Origin: Novipirellula aureliae
GTDB taxonomy: Bacteria > Planctomycetota > Planctomycetia > Pirellulales > Pirellulaceae
Reading direction: 5' to 3'
Assembly (NCBI RefSeq): GCF_007860185.1
Contig: NZ_SJPY01000003.1
Location: forward strand, 620,001 to 684,000
DNA length: 64,000 nt
Position 1 is the stretch's first letter. Every line of letters starts with the position of its first letter. Below, piece by piece: positions 27,912-36,802 of this stretch. A program made the translations under genes and the position numbers. The notes under the pieces were generated by a model. The model worked only from the letters and a program-made list of their open reading frames with translations, did no database searches and was not told the origin of the DNA.

Positions 27912-28904
27912 GTGAGTCAAAAGAACGCCAAACTGTTATGGATTGCCGTTCATACAGCTCCCGTGATGTTCTGGCTTGCGCTAATCTTTCTGGTTTGCCA
28001 AGCCGTCTTGATCGTGATCTGGGTTGACGTTCCAAATTTGCGAGAGAATCTTTCCGCAAACGTTAGTGAGCCGGTGATCTCGAGCGGTGCGGGCATGGTG
28101 ACAATCGAGTCATTCGCGATTCGCTTGATGCAATTGATTTGGCCAATCGTGATCGCCGAATCGATTTTCCACTGGCTCACCCGGCCTTGGAACCGCCAAA
28201 CGCGGTCGTTCCATTTCTTCAGTCTTCTGATTGCGATTTGCCCCTCGCTGCGAATGTGCGCAAAAAGTCTGCAGATGGGCGAACGCATTTGGCTTCCGAG
28301 CTTGGGATGGCGAAAAGCAGACGCGAGAATGCGCCGCCGCTTGGAACGGCGATTTAGTATGCCAATGATTGGCATTGCCTTGCTAATCATGCCAGTACTG
28401 ATCGTCGAATGGTTCATGAAAACGCAGGTTGCGGATTACCGCTGGCTACGTTTCGCGTTGCATTTTTCCACCGGAATGATCTGGTTCTGTTTTGCGGCCG
28501 AGTTCATTTTGATGGTGTCGTTAGCAGAAAAGAAATTTCAGTATTGCCGAAAGCACTGGATCGATTTGGCAATCATCATCTTGCCGCTATTTTCTTTTTT
28601 GCGGTCGTTGAGGCTATTGCGGGCAACGGGTATCACCAAATTGGTTCGCCTCTCGCAACTGAATCAAGTCGCACGTATGTATCGACTGCGAGGCACGGCG
28701 ATGCGAGTTGCCCGGGCGATGGTTCTGCTCGATCTGATCGAACGAATGCTCCATACATCACCAGAAAAGTCTCTGATTAAACTGCGGAGACAACATGATG
28801 AGCTAGAGAATCAAGTGAAATTGATTCGACGCAAGATCCGTCGTCTCGAACGGGAAATTGAATTGAGCCAGTTGACAGCGAGCGAAGAAGCGGAGAACGC
28901 CTGA
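27912..28904 (+). CDS. Voltage-sensor-like membrane protein without a pore domain
   Basis: From GTG 27912 (AAAGGA upstream) the protein has 330 residues. Two N-terminal helices (about 9-38 and 62-90) are followed by a basic loop and four helices that look like an S1-S4 voltage sensor. S1 is around 150-170. S2 contains WFCFAAEFILMVSLA with Glu197, and S3 is WIDLAIIILPLF with Asp218. S4 begins RSLRLLRATGITKLVRLSQ, with Arg/Lys every third or fourth residue. After S4 comes a Lys/Arg/Glu-rich coiled coil (about 285-318), not a pore helix or selectivity filter. A proton channel or voltage-dependent regulator is possible. Confidence is high for the topology and moderate for the role. Confidence 0.65.
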   Translation: MSQKNAKLLWIAVHTAPVMFWLALIFLVCQAVLIVIWVDVPNLRENLSANVSEPVISSGAGMVTIESFAIRLMQLIWPIVIAESIFHWLTRPWNRQTRSFHFFSLLIAICPSLRMCAKSLQMGERIWLPSLGWRKADARMRRRLERRFSMPMIGIALLIMPVLIVEWFMKTQVADYRWLRFALHFSTGMIWFCFAAEFILMVSLAEKKFQYCRKHWIDLAIIILPLFSFLRSLRLLRATGITKLVRLSQLNQVARMYRLRGTAMRVARAMVLLDLIERMLHTSPEKSLIKLRRQHDELENQVKLIRRKIRRLEREIELSQLTASEEAENA

Positions 28905-29047
28905 AGACGTTACCAGGTACGTTTCATTTGTTGCCCGCAACGAAAAGGGCTGATTGCAGCATTCGCGGCCAGCGATCATACTTTTGGCATCGGAGGTTCG
29001 CGAACGGTCCCGGATCGATACCATTTCTATAGTCGGAACATCAAGCA

Positions 29048-30955
29048 ATGTGTGGGATTACCGGAGCGGTTTGGACGGAGCCTCGCCAAGCGATCTCACC
29101 TTCGGTCTTGATGCAAATGACCGATGCGGTCGCTCACCGCGGCCCAGATGACTCGCAAACCTGGATCGACCATGATCATCACGATGCGTACGGAAACCGC
29201 TTGGGGATAGGTTTAGGTTTTCGCCGGCTTAGCATCATCGACGTCGAGGGGGCCCGCCAACCGATGGCGAATGAAGACGGTAAGATCCGCATGGTCTTTA
29301 ATGGTGAAATCTACAATTTTAAAACGCTACGCCGAAGACTTGAAGCATCCGGCCACTCGTTTGCAACCGCTGGCGATGGCGAAGCGATTTTGCATCTCTA
29401 CGAAGACTTGGGCACCGATTGTTTTTCACAACTCAACGGCATGTTCGCCATCGCTATCTGGGACGCAAACCGAAACCGCCTCGTACTCGCTCGCGATCGA
29501 ATCGGCCAAAAGCCACTCTACTACGCTGTCAAAGATAACCGCTTGGTATTCGGTAGCGAACTGAAATGCTTAGCAGTCGTTGAAGGCGTTTGTGAAGAGG
29601 TCGACCCGGCGGCAATCGATGAGTTCCTGACATACCAATACATCCCGCCACCGGGAACAATCTGGAAAGGTGTCCACAAGTTAGCTCCAGGCCATTTTGC
29701 CATTTTTGAAAATGGCAAAATACGAGTCGAAAGGTATTGGGATTATGACCCTAGTGTCGAGATTCCAATGCGGCGAGAGGACGCCGTGGAGAAACTTCGC
29801 GAATTGCTTACCGATTCGGTACGACTGAGGATGCAATCCGATGTTCCGCTTGGAACTTTCTTGTCCGGTGGAATCGATTCGTCATTGATCACTGCCATCG
29901 CGCAATCATTGTCGACCGATCCGGTGCAAACATTTAGCATCGGTTTTCCAATATCCGATTTCGACGAAACCGTTTATGCCGCTCAAGTCGCCGAGCATTT
30001 GGGGACGCAGCACCAACGCTTTGAGGTCTCACCAAGCGGCGTCGAGATTATCGACAAGTTGGTATGGCACTACGATGAACCGTTCGGCGATTCCTCGGCA
30101 GTGCCGACTTGGTACTTATCCGAACTAACGCGCCGCCAGGTCACCGTTGCACTCTCGGGCGATGGCGGTGACGAATTGTTCGCGGGCTATGAACGCTACC
30201 GAGCTTTATGGCTAAGCAATAAACTACAAAAATTGTTTCCCATTCACCGCATCCCAGGAATCGGATTGATCCAGCGCTTGCCGGATTCGCAAAAACAGCG
30301 ATCGTTGCTGCGGAGAATCAAGCGGTTTACCGAAGCGCTCGGGCGTCCTGCCGCTCGGCGCTACCTGGAATGGCTACAGATTTTCCCTGAGTCGATGCGA
30401 GCGAGTTTGTACACGGACGACTTCGTCGCCCAGTTACCTGGTGACGATCCCTTCGAGTTTTTGGCGTCTGCCTGGAATCGGTCGAAGGGACGGGATGTCG
30501 TTAGCTGTGCATCGGCCGCTGATGTGCTGACCTATTTGCCTTGCGATTTGTGTACGAAAGTTGACATCGCTTCGATGGGTAACAGCCTGGAGGTGCGACA
30601 ACCGCTACTCGATTATCGCTTGGTCGAGTTTGCAGCATCGCTGAAAGTCGATCTAAAATTTCGAGGTCGACGAGGTAAGCTAATTTTGCAAGACGCATTT
30701 GGATCGATGATCCCGCCACAGATTTTCACTCGCAAGAAGATGGGGTTTGGCATCCCGATCGCCAATTGGTTCCGAGACGAACTGAAGCCAATGGTCCACG
30801 ACACGTTGCTGGCAAGCGATTCGAAATTGTCTACCATGATGCGACCACAAGCGATTGCCGAACTGGTCCGATCGCACGAACAGAATGAGCACAACCACGG
30901 TTACCGGCTATGGAATTTGCTCATCTTAGAAAAATGGCTCCGGCGCTGGACTTGA
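29048..30955 (+). CDS. asnB: Asparagine synthase (glutamine-hydrolysing)
   Basis: Transfers the amide of glutamine to aspartate (or, in some paralogues, to another carboxylate). The 635 residues start MCGITGAVW with the nucleophile Cys2 of the class II glutaminase. The ATP-pyrophosphatase loop LSGGIDSSL is at about 272-280, followed by SGDGGDELFAGYERY and EVRQPLLDYRLVEFA. Length and order match the AsnB family. The next plus-strand gene is a FemAB/GNAT-like transferase. This pair is often seen in exopolysaccharide or surface-modification loci, so a role other than plain asparagine supply is possible. Confidence 0.93.
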   Translation: MCGITGAVWTEPRQAISPSVLMQMTDAVAHRGPDDSQTWIDHDHHDAYGNRLGIGLGFRRLSIIDVEGARQPMANEDGKIRMVFNGEIYNFKTLRRRLEASGHSFATAGDGEAILHLYEDLGTDCFSQLNGMFAIAIWDANRNRLVLARDRIGQKPLYYAVKDNRLVFGSELKCLAVVEGVCEEVDPAAIDEFLTYQYIPPPGTIWKGVHKLAPGHFAIFENGKIRVERYWDYDPSVEIPMRREDAVEKLRELLTDSVRLRMQSDVPLGTFLSGGIDSSLITAIAQSLSTDPVQTFSIGFPISDFDETVYAAQVAEHLGTQHQRFEVSPSGVEIIDKLVWHYDEPFGDSSAVPTWYLSELTRRQVTVALSGDGGDELFAGYERYRALWLSNKLQKLFPIHRIPGIGLIQRLPDSQKQRSLLRRIKRFTEALGRPAARRYLEWLQIFPESMRASLYTDDFVAQLPGDDPFEFLASAWNRSKGRDVVSCASAADVLTYLPCDLCTKVDIASMGNSLEVRQPLLDYRLVEFAASLKVDLKFRGRRGKLILQDAFGSMIPPQIFTRKKMGFGIPIANWFRDELKPMVHDTLLASDSKLSTMMRPQAIAELVRSHEQNEHNHGYRLWNLLILEKWLRRWT

Positions 30956-31381
30956 TTCCGTTGTCGGACACGCTTTTTTGCTGGGAAGCCGGGGATCCGG
31001 GGTGTCGCGTCTGGCGTCAAGCCAACGAGCCCATCGATTTGAACGAGCCCATCGATTGAAACGTAGCCGATCTCGCCAAATCAAATCTGGTTGAAGCACT
31101 CGAAGCTCCGGAACTTTTTCGATACACAAAATCAACAACCGCTAGCCCGGCTAATACGCAGACTGTTTTTCGAGCAATGAACGTAAACGCTTTAAGGCGT
31201 AGACGTTAGCAAAACAATTTGCAAGCCCATGAATCATCCGGGCTAGCGATGGGCATACGAAGAGGGTTCGAAGAAAGCGAATTTTTCACCTTTTGGAGAA
31301 TCCTCCGCTTTCAGACACAAATGATAACCTAGGTTTACGATAGTTCCCTGTCCGAACCTTCGTAAACTATTTGTTCTCTCT
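30956..31381. other. Intergenic with an 18-bp direct repeat
   Basis: No gene seen. AACGAGCCCATCGATT occurs twice in tandem (31024-31059). GTTTACG (31333-31339) and CGTAAAC (31361-31367) form an inverted repeat close to the next start and may be a regulator site. Both are weak. Confidence 0.45.
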
Positions 31382-32611
31382 ATGGAAACCCTCGCCCCAG
31401 CGACGCAGAACCTCCCCCTGGTATTGCCTGCTGTCGAATCGGATCGGCCGCACGCTACCGAAAAACCGGCACATTCCGAAAAACCGGCTTATCGCGCTCG
31501 CTGGATTTCTGAAACAAGCGAACTTGAATCGCTCAGCGAAGCGTGGGACGACTTGGTGAACAACTCGCTGCAGACCAACTTGTTCTTTGACCACCGCTTC
31601 TTGGTTCCGCTACTGAACCACATCGTGCCCGAGAAGGTCGATATTTTAGTCGTCGAATCGGATTGTGTTCGAACCAACGGCCCCCCCACGCTGTATGCCA
31701 TTTTGCCGCTCGTTCGAAAACGATTGCTGGGAATACCGATGGATATCGCGTCCATCCTACAAAGTGACTATCTGCCTGATAGCACTCCGCTAGTACGAAA
31801 CAGCTTTGCCGCCGAAACATTCGATTTTCTGTTTCAAGCTTTGTCAGAACAACGAATTGCGTTTTTGAATCTTAATACAATTACTTCGAACACCAAGTTT
31901 GAAGAAGTGCTTAACGATGCGATCACTCGCGGTGGCTTTGCAAGGTTCCGAAAAGATCACTTTGAGCGTGCAGCTCTAACAACAGAGGCCTCATTCGAAG
32001 TTTATCAAGGCAACCATTTCTCGAAGAACCTGAGAAAACGACTTCGTCGCTGCAAACGACAATTGGCCGAAAAGGATGGCGAAACCAACATCACCACATC
32101 CAATGCATCAAGTGACTTCAGGCAGTTAGCAGAAGACTTCCTGAGACTCGAAGCATGTGGTTGGAAAGGCCGCAGCGGAACCGCCATGAAGTGCAATTCA
32201 AACACCCGTGAATTCTTCTGTGAGATGATTCGACGTCAATCGAGCGGCGAACCAAGAGTGGTCTTCTCTGAATTGAAGCTCGGCGGCAAACCGATCGCCA
32301 TGCTTTGTGATATTTTTGGTGATGACTACGCAGTTGCCTACAAAACGGCATTCGATGAAGATTATGCAAAACAATCACCTGGACTGTTGCTTGAGGTCCA
32401 CAACATCGAAAATGCACATCAGAGAAACGTTCGAAGCATTGATTCGTGTACCGCTCCAGGAAGCTCGGCGGTCAGTCGGATTTGGAACGACAAGGTTCAA
32501 CTGCAAAGCACGGTAATTGGTTTAGGAGGCCTGCCGACGAGGATGATCATTCGGTCATTGCCGCTGCTGCAAACACTCTATCGGACCCTCCGTAAACGGA
32601 ACGTGGCGTAG
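31382..32611 (+). CDS. GNAT/FemAB-like acyltransferase (BcsL-type)
   Basis: Probably transfers an acyl or aminoacyl group to a polymer or small molecule. The 409 residues show the duplicated GNAT fold of the Acetyltransf_6 group: FSKNLRKRLRRCKRQLAEKD, FLRLEACGWKGRSGTAMK and AYKTAFDEDYAKQSPGLLLE. These are the usual signature blocks. No signal peptide or membrane helix is seen. It follows asnB on the same strand with a 426-bp gap that may carry its own promoter. Confidence 0.85.
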   Translation: METLAPATQNLPLVLPAVESDRPHATEKPAHSEKPAYRARWISETSELESLSEAWDDLVNNSLQTNLFFDHRFLVPLLNHIVPEKVDILVVESDCVRTNGPPTLYAILPLVRKRLLGIPMDIASILQSDYLPDSTPLVRNSFAAETFDFLFQALSEQRIAFLNLNTITSNTKFEEVLNDAITRGGFARFRKDHFERAALTTEASFEVYQGNHFSKNLRKRLRRCKRQLAEKDGETNITTSNASSDFRQLAEDFLRLEACGWKGRSGTAMKCNSNTREFFCEMIRRQSSGEPRVVFSELKLGGKPIAMLCDIFGDDYAVAYKTAFDEDYAKQSPGLLLEVHNIENAHQRNVRSIDSCTAPGSSAVSRIWNDKVQLQSTVIGLGGLPTRMIIRSLPLLQTLYRTLRKRNVA

Positions 32612-32680
32612 TTGCAGTAGGCTCGGTCAAGTCGCTTTCTTTACAAACGACACAATCCCAGCCTGCTTTGCCACCAAGCG

Positions 32681-33721
32681 TTATTCGGTTCGTAGCGAAA
32701 ACGTGGCGATCACAGGGCGATGGTCGCCACCGAGATTCGGCCCCACCTCGCATGTCAGAATCTGCCAATGTTGATCAGCCAATAGGTGGTCGATGCGAAT
32801 CCCGTGAAAGCGAGTGAACTTGGTGTGGCCAAATCCAGAACCAACGCTGGAAAACGCGTTCTGGTAGCTACCCCAAAACCTCTGGAAATGATCGCTTTCG
32901 ACAGGCATGTTGAAATCGCCTGCCACGATCACCGACTCTTCCGATTCCGCAATCGATCGGTGCACTTGTCCGACGACTTCACGATAAGCTTCCCCCATTT
33001 GATCGAGAGCAATGGGGCCGTTCCCAAAGTCGAAGCGTTGCAGCTTTTCAAGGGCAGGACGGAATGTCGGAAAATGGGCCGAAACAAGCCGAATGCGGAC
33101 ATTCCCACGATCATGACTCTCTAACGTGTCATGGGGCCAATGCTCGTCTGGCAACCGAATCGTGCAAGTGACCGCAGCAGCCGAATTGGCATGGGATTCC
33201 GGTTTCCGAGCCAACAACACCGCATCACTTAGTTGCATCGGACTAGCAATCGCGATCTCATCCTCTTGCCGGGTATTCCAGTCAAGCTTTTTGAACACGG
33301 TCTCGGCGAGACGATGCTTGCACTCTTGAAAGAGGACAACGTCGATTTGTTCGTCTTCGATCAACTGAATCAATCGATCGAAATCAATATCACCGCCTCC
33401 CAAATTGCTGGTCAAGACGCGAAGCACTGGGGTGTTCGGTGGAACACTTGCCGATTTCGAAAACGGTAAACCACCAACATGGAAATCCAGAATCGGAAAT
33501 AGCAAAATCCAACCATGAACCAGATAAATCAGGGCCAGTTTTTTGCGGTACCCTAACGTCAGCGGCACGAGGACCAAAAGCGGTAGCGCCAACACCCAAC
33601 GTGGCGAAAACAATAACAATGTGATCGTCCAATGAGAGTTCATGCCCGTCCACATCAATGCCCAAACGAGAATCAGCAGGACAAGATAAGCGATCGCCAA
33701 GATCAAAAGCGTTCGTTTCAT
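32681..33721 (-). CDS. Endonuclease/exonuclease/phosphatase family membrane protein
   Basis: 346 residues. Two or three N-terminal helices (about 5-80) anchor a catalytic domain of the DNase I-like EEP fold. VLTSNLGGGDIDF, VVLFQECKH, VIVAGDFNMP, RIDHLLAD and GGDHRPVIATF supply the expected metal and catalytic residues. Substrates in this group range from DNA to phospholipids and sugar phosphates; the membrane anchor points to an extracytoplasmic target. It starts 4 bp after the hisS stop, so the two are in one operon. Confidence 0.88.
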   Translation of the reverse strand: MKRTLLILAIAYLVLLILVWALMWTGMNSHWTITLLLFSPRWVLALPLLVLVPLTLGYRKKLALIYLVHGWILLFPILDFHVGGLPFSKSASVPPNTPVLRVLTSNLGGGDIDFDRLIQLIEDEQIDVVLFQECKHRLAETVFKKLDWNTRQEDEIAIASPMQLSDAVLLARKPESHANSAAAVTCTIRLPDEHWPHDTLESHDRGNVRIRLVSAHFPTFRPALEKLQRFDFGNGPIALDQMGEAYREVVGQVHRSIAESEESVIVAGDFNMPVESDHFQRFWGSYQNAFSSVGSGFGHTKFTRFHGIRIDHLLADQHWQILTCEVGPNLGGDHRPVIATFSLRTE

Positions 33722-33725
33722 TCTG

Positions 33726-35060
33726 TCATCCCAGAACCTGCTTGACCCGATCGATTAGCTTGTCGCTATTGTCGTGATCGTATGCAACCGTCTCGCTTTG
33801 CTTGGTCGATAGCTGCTTCAACTGAACCTCTCCGTTTGACCATTCATTGCCGCCAGCGATGATAGCCAGGGTGAAACCGTGCGAATCAGCGTACTTTAAT
33901 TGTGCTCCTAATCTTCTAGCGTCGGGATAGACCTCGACGCCCAATCCAGCACTTCGCAGCCGATTGGCCATTCTTAGGTAATCATCGCGGTGGTCTTCGT
34001 CAAAGTAGGCGATGAAGACAGGAGCGGGTGTGGACGCGGTCGGCAAGAGTTTCAGGTGCTCCATCGCAGCGATCAATCGATCGAGTCCCAGCGAAGCACC
34101 GATGCCCGGTAAATGCTGTTTGGTGTAGAGTCCAGCTAAGTTATCATAGCGGCCACCGCTACAAACACTGCCGATCGATGGCAAGTCGTCCAAAGTGGTT
34201 TCAAAGATCACACCGGTGTAATAATCCAATCCACGAGCGATCGCAACGTCGAGCTTGATTCGCCGCATCGGGACACCTGAGGCTAAGGCGCCTTGGTAAA
34301 TTTGCCTTAAACGCTCGATCCCTGAGGCCGCCTTGTCGTTCCCGCCCGTAATCGATTGTAGATTCGCAAACACCGAATCGGAGTCGCCACTACAATCAGC
34401 CAATCGCAGCACCGCGTCGGCTTGATCGGGCTTGATATCGGCCGCGGTACACATTTCGGCTGCCGTCTTCTCGCGGCCAATCTTTCCGAGTTTGTCGAGA
34501 CTTCGTAGGACCGCAACCGTCTTGTCCGCCAAGCCGAGGTGTTCTAAAAGTCCTGTCAAAATTGCCCGATTGTTGATGCTGATCGTAAAACGGTCGAAAC
34601 CAATTGCCTCCAGTAGCCGATGGATGACAGCCACCGCTTCGATATCGGCCAAAACCGATTCGGTTCCAATCGTATCGAAATCACACTGGACAAACTCACG
34701 GTAACGACCATCTTGCGGTTTCTCACCGCGCCATACCGGAGCGATTTGATAGCGTTTAAATGGCGTGCCTAGCGTGCCGATATGCTGGGCCGCAAAACGC
34801 GCAAGCGGTACCGTCAAATCAAAACGCATCCCGACGTCTCGACCACCGTTGTCGGCAAAACGATAGATTTGGCGATCGGTTTCCTCGCTCCCTTTTCCCG
34901 TCAGAATCTCGAGGTGTTCGAGAGTTGGCGTGTCGATCGGTGCAAAACCGTACGAGCGAAATACCTCGCGCGCGGTCTGCATCAATTGTTCGCGTGGTAT
35001 CATCACCGCTGGTAAATAGTCGCGGAAACCTTTAAGCGTTCGAGGCTGGATGAGTGTCAT
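33726..35060 (-). CDS. hisS: Histidyl-tRNA synthetase
   Basis: Charges tRNA-His with histidine. The 444 residues show the class II layout. Motif 1 is near the N-terminus (RDYLPAVMIPREQLMQTARE), motif 2 is WRGEKPQDGRYREFVQCDFD, and the histidine A signature is GLDYYTGVIFE. The GGRYDN block and the C-terminal anticodon-binding domain (from about 345) are also present. ATG 35060 is a clear start. It is followed immediately by the EEP gene. Confidence 0.96.
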   Translation of the reverse strand: MTLIQPRTLKGFRDYLPAVMIPREQLMQTAREVFRSYGFAPIDTPTLEHLEILTGKGSEETDRQIYRFADNGGRDVGMRFDLTVPLARFAAQHIGTLGTPFKRYQIAPVWRGEKPQDGRYREFVQCDFDTIGTESVLADIEAVAVIHRLLEAIGFDRFTISINNRAILTGLLEHLGLADKTVAVLRSLDKLGKIGREKTAAEMCTAADIKPDQADAVLRLADCSGDSDSVFANLQSITGGNDKAASGIERLRQIYQGALASGVPMRRIKLDVAIARGLDYYTGVIFETTLDDLPSIGSVCSGGRYDNLAGLYTKQHLPGIGASLGLDRLIAAMEHLKLLPTASTPAPVFIAYFDEDHRDDYLRMANRLRSAGLGVEVYPDARRLGAQLKYADSHGFTLAIIAGGNEWSNGEVQLKQLSTKQSETVAYDHDNSDKLIDRVKQVLG

Positions 35061-35166
35061 GGGTCAGTAATGTGCTTGATGGAAAGAGGAATGCTGGAAT
35101 TGAAGCGTTCGCCAACTTGCTCGCGGCGGAAAAACGTCAAGAATTGCGATCCGCATCGGAAATCAC

Positions 35167-35191
35167 CGAAAGTCTTGGCGACTTTCGCTAC
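35167..35191. repeat. Dispersed hairpin CGAAAGTC..GACTTTCG, copy 1
   Basis: CGAAAGTCTTGGCGACTTTC, then GCTAC. Full or partial copies also occur at 42439-42457, 45811-45835 and 58106-58130. This copy overlaps the stop codon of the YkgJ-family gene on the minus strand. Confidence 0.7.
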
Positions 35192-35667
35192 AAGCCGAAT
35201 GAGGCAATGGGTAGCGATGTTGGACGTTGACTTCGCAGCGATTGCCGCTCGGACACGTTCGGGTCAACAAATTGGCGACCAAACAACGCATCGGCATACT
35301 CGTCAAGTTGCTCGGGGGTCTCGAAGTATTTTTCATAGCACCAATCGTCTTCGAATTCGCAGTCATCGGTCGTGTATTCGCGGCATATTTGTGGCCGCGT
35401 CTCATAGATTCCGCAGCGATAATCACTCTGTAAATGTTTACACGTCGTATGAACTAACAAATACCAACTCTGATCTTCCACGAAAACGGTTGCGTGTTCG
35501 TGTAGCAAATACCAGCGGATATAATCGAAGTCACGGCGATTAACAGGTTCATCAATTTGTAACGCAAAATAGTGACAACATTTCGCCGTGCAATGATCGC
35601 AAAGGTTCGTTCCTTCGGGATAATCGCTGCGGCGACGAATCGAAGTGGGCAAGCTAGGACGGGACAC
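35188..35667 (-). CDS. YkgJ-family cysteine-cluster protein
   Basis: 159 residues with the family's Cys pattern: LCDHCTAKCCHYF near the N-terminus, then HTTCKHLQSDYRCGIYETRP and QICREYTTDDCEFEDDWCY. The cysteines probably bind a metal or iron-sulfur cluster. The biochemical role is not known. The start is GTG at 35667. No operon partner. Confidence 0.85.
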   Translation of the reverse strand: MSRPSLPTSIRRRSDYPEGTNLCDHCTAKCCHYFALQIDEPVNRRDFDYIRWYLLHEHATVFVEDQSWYLLVHTTCKHLQSDYRCGIYETRPQICREYTTDDCEFEDDWCYEKYFETPEQLDEYADALFGRQFVDPNVSERQSLRSQRPTSLPIASFGL

Positions 35668-35813
35668 GGGAATCGTTTCCTCGGCGGTTCAGGTGGTTCA
35701 ATCTTTGTCTCGAATCGAGTAGAAACTTGTCGAAAGCTAGTTAATTTAGTGTGTTGCGGCAATGAGAATCGCCGTTCGGTACGAAGAGTAACATTATTCG
35801 GAGTCGGGTATCA

Positions 35814-36671
35814 GTGGAAGTCGTAATTACAGCACTTGGGCCAGATAATTCGGGATTGGCTGACCCGATTATTCACCATGTGACCGGCCAGGGCGCTCGG
35901 ATATCCGAGATCCAGATGTATGACCATGACGAAGAGCAATTATTTGCCATGTTATGCCGAATCGATGTTCCCGCTTCGGAATTTGAGAAATTGGTCGAGG
36001 CAATGCGGCAAATCGGTGAAGTCACGAAATTGGCTATCCGCGTGTGGAGCAGTGAGTATCGACGGACGAAGCCCCGATTGGCGGTCTGCTGTACCTATCT
36101 AGAACCGACTCCGCGAGCCATTTTGGAAGCCGTTCGCGATGGCGTGATCAACGCGGAAGTCCCCGTTTTGATCTCAAATCGCAAGAAACTGAAATATTTG
36201 GCCGACGAATTTGACGTTCCATTCGAGATGATCGGCGACTCCGCTGGAGCCGTCGACGATGCGACGATGATCCAATCGCTTGATCGCTACGATGTCGACT
36301 ATGTTATCTTGGCCCGCTACATGCGAATTTTACCGCCGTCGATTTGTTGGCAATTCGCAGGCGGACGAATCATCAACTTGCACCATGGTCTGCTGCCAGG
36401 GTTTCCTGGATTTCGGCCGTACCACGACGCCTACGCCGCTCGGATGCTGACGTTTGGTGCAACATGTCACTTCATTATTCCTGAACTCGATGCTGGCAAT
36501 CAAACGATTAACCAGCGTACGTTTTCCGTCGCTCCCGGAACCAAGCTCGAGGAAATTATCGATCGAGGTGAATCGCAAAACGAGCCCGCCTGCTTAGTCG
36601 AAGGGGTCCGTCGCGTGGTCGACCGTGAAGTTTACCTGCATTTTCACCGCGTCGCCGCCCGAGTGAGCTGA
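35814..36671 (+). CDS. purU: Formyltetrahydrofolate deformylase (PurU)
   Basis: Hydrolyses 10-formyl-THF to THF and formate, balancing the one-carbon pool. The 285 residues have an N-terminal ACT domain (1 to about 85; GPDNSGLADPIIHHVTGQGA) and a formyltransferase domain with INLHHGLLPGFPGFRPYHDA, then GATCHFIIPELDAGNQTINQ. The Asn, His and Asp of the active site are present. The family's PGA.PY reads PGFRPY here. The start is GTG 35814. Confidence 0.88.
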   Translation: MEVVITALGPDNSGLADPIIHHVTGQGARISEIQMYDHDEEQLFAMLCRIDVPASEFEKLVEAMRQIGEVTKLAIRVWSSEYRRTKPRLAVCCTYLEPTPRAILEAVRDGVINAEVPVLISNRKKLKYLADEFDVPFEMIGDSAGAVDDATMIQSLDRYDVDYVILARYMRILPPSICWQFAGGRIINLHHGLLPGFPGFRPYHDAYAARMLTFGATCHFIIPELDAGNQTINQRTFSVAPGTKLEEIIDRGESQNEPACLVEGVRRVVDREVYLHFHRVAARVS

Positions 36672-36723
36672 TGTCGCGTCCAATCACACGCCCCCCCGCG
36701 AGCGCGGGATAGGCAAGCGAACC

Positions 36724-36774
36724 CTTCATCCGCAGCTGCCCTTCATCCGCGGCTGCGCATCATCCGCGGCTGCG
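36724..36774. repeat. 17-bp tandem repeat, three units
   Basis: CTTCATCCGC(A/G)GCTGC(C/G) occurs at 36724-36740 and 36741-36757, and a near copy (CATCATCC...) at 36758-36774. It lies in the gap between convergent purU and the vWA gene. Confidence 0.8.
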
Positions 36775-36802
36775 CTGGCACCTCCCGTGACATCTCCTGC
36801 TT

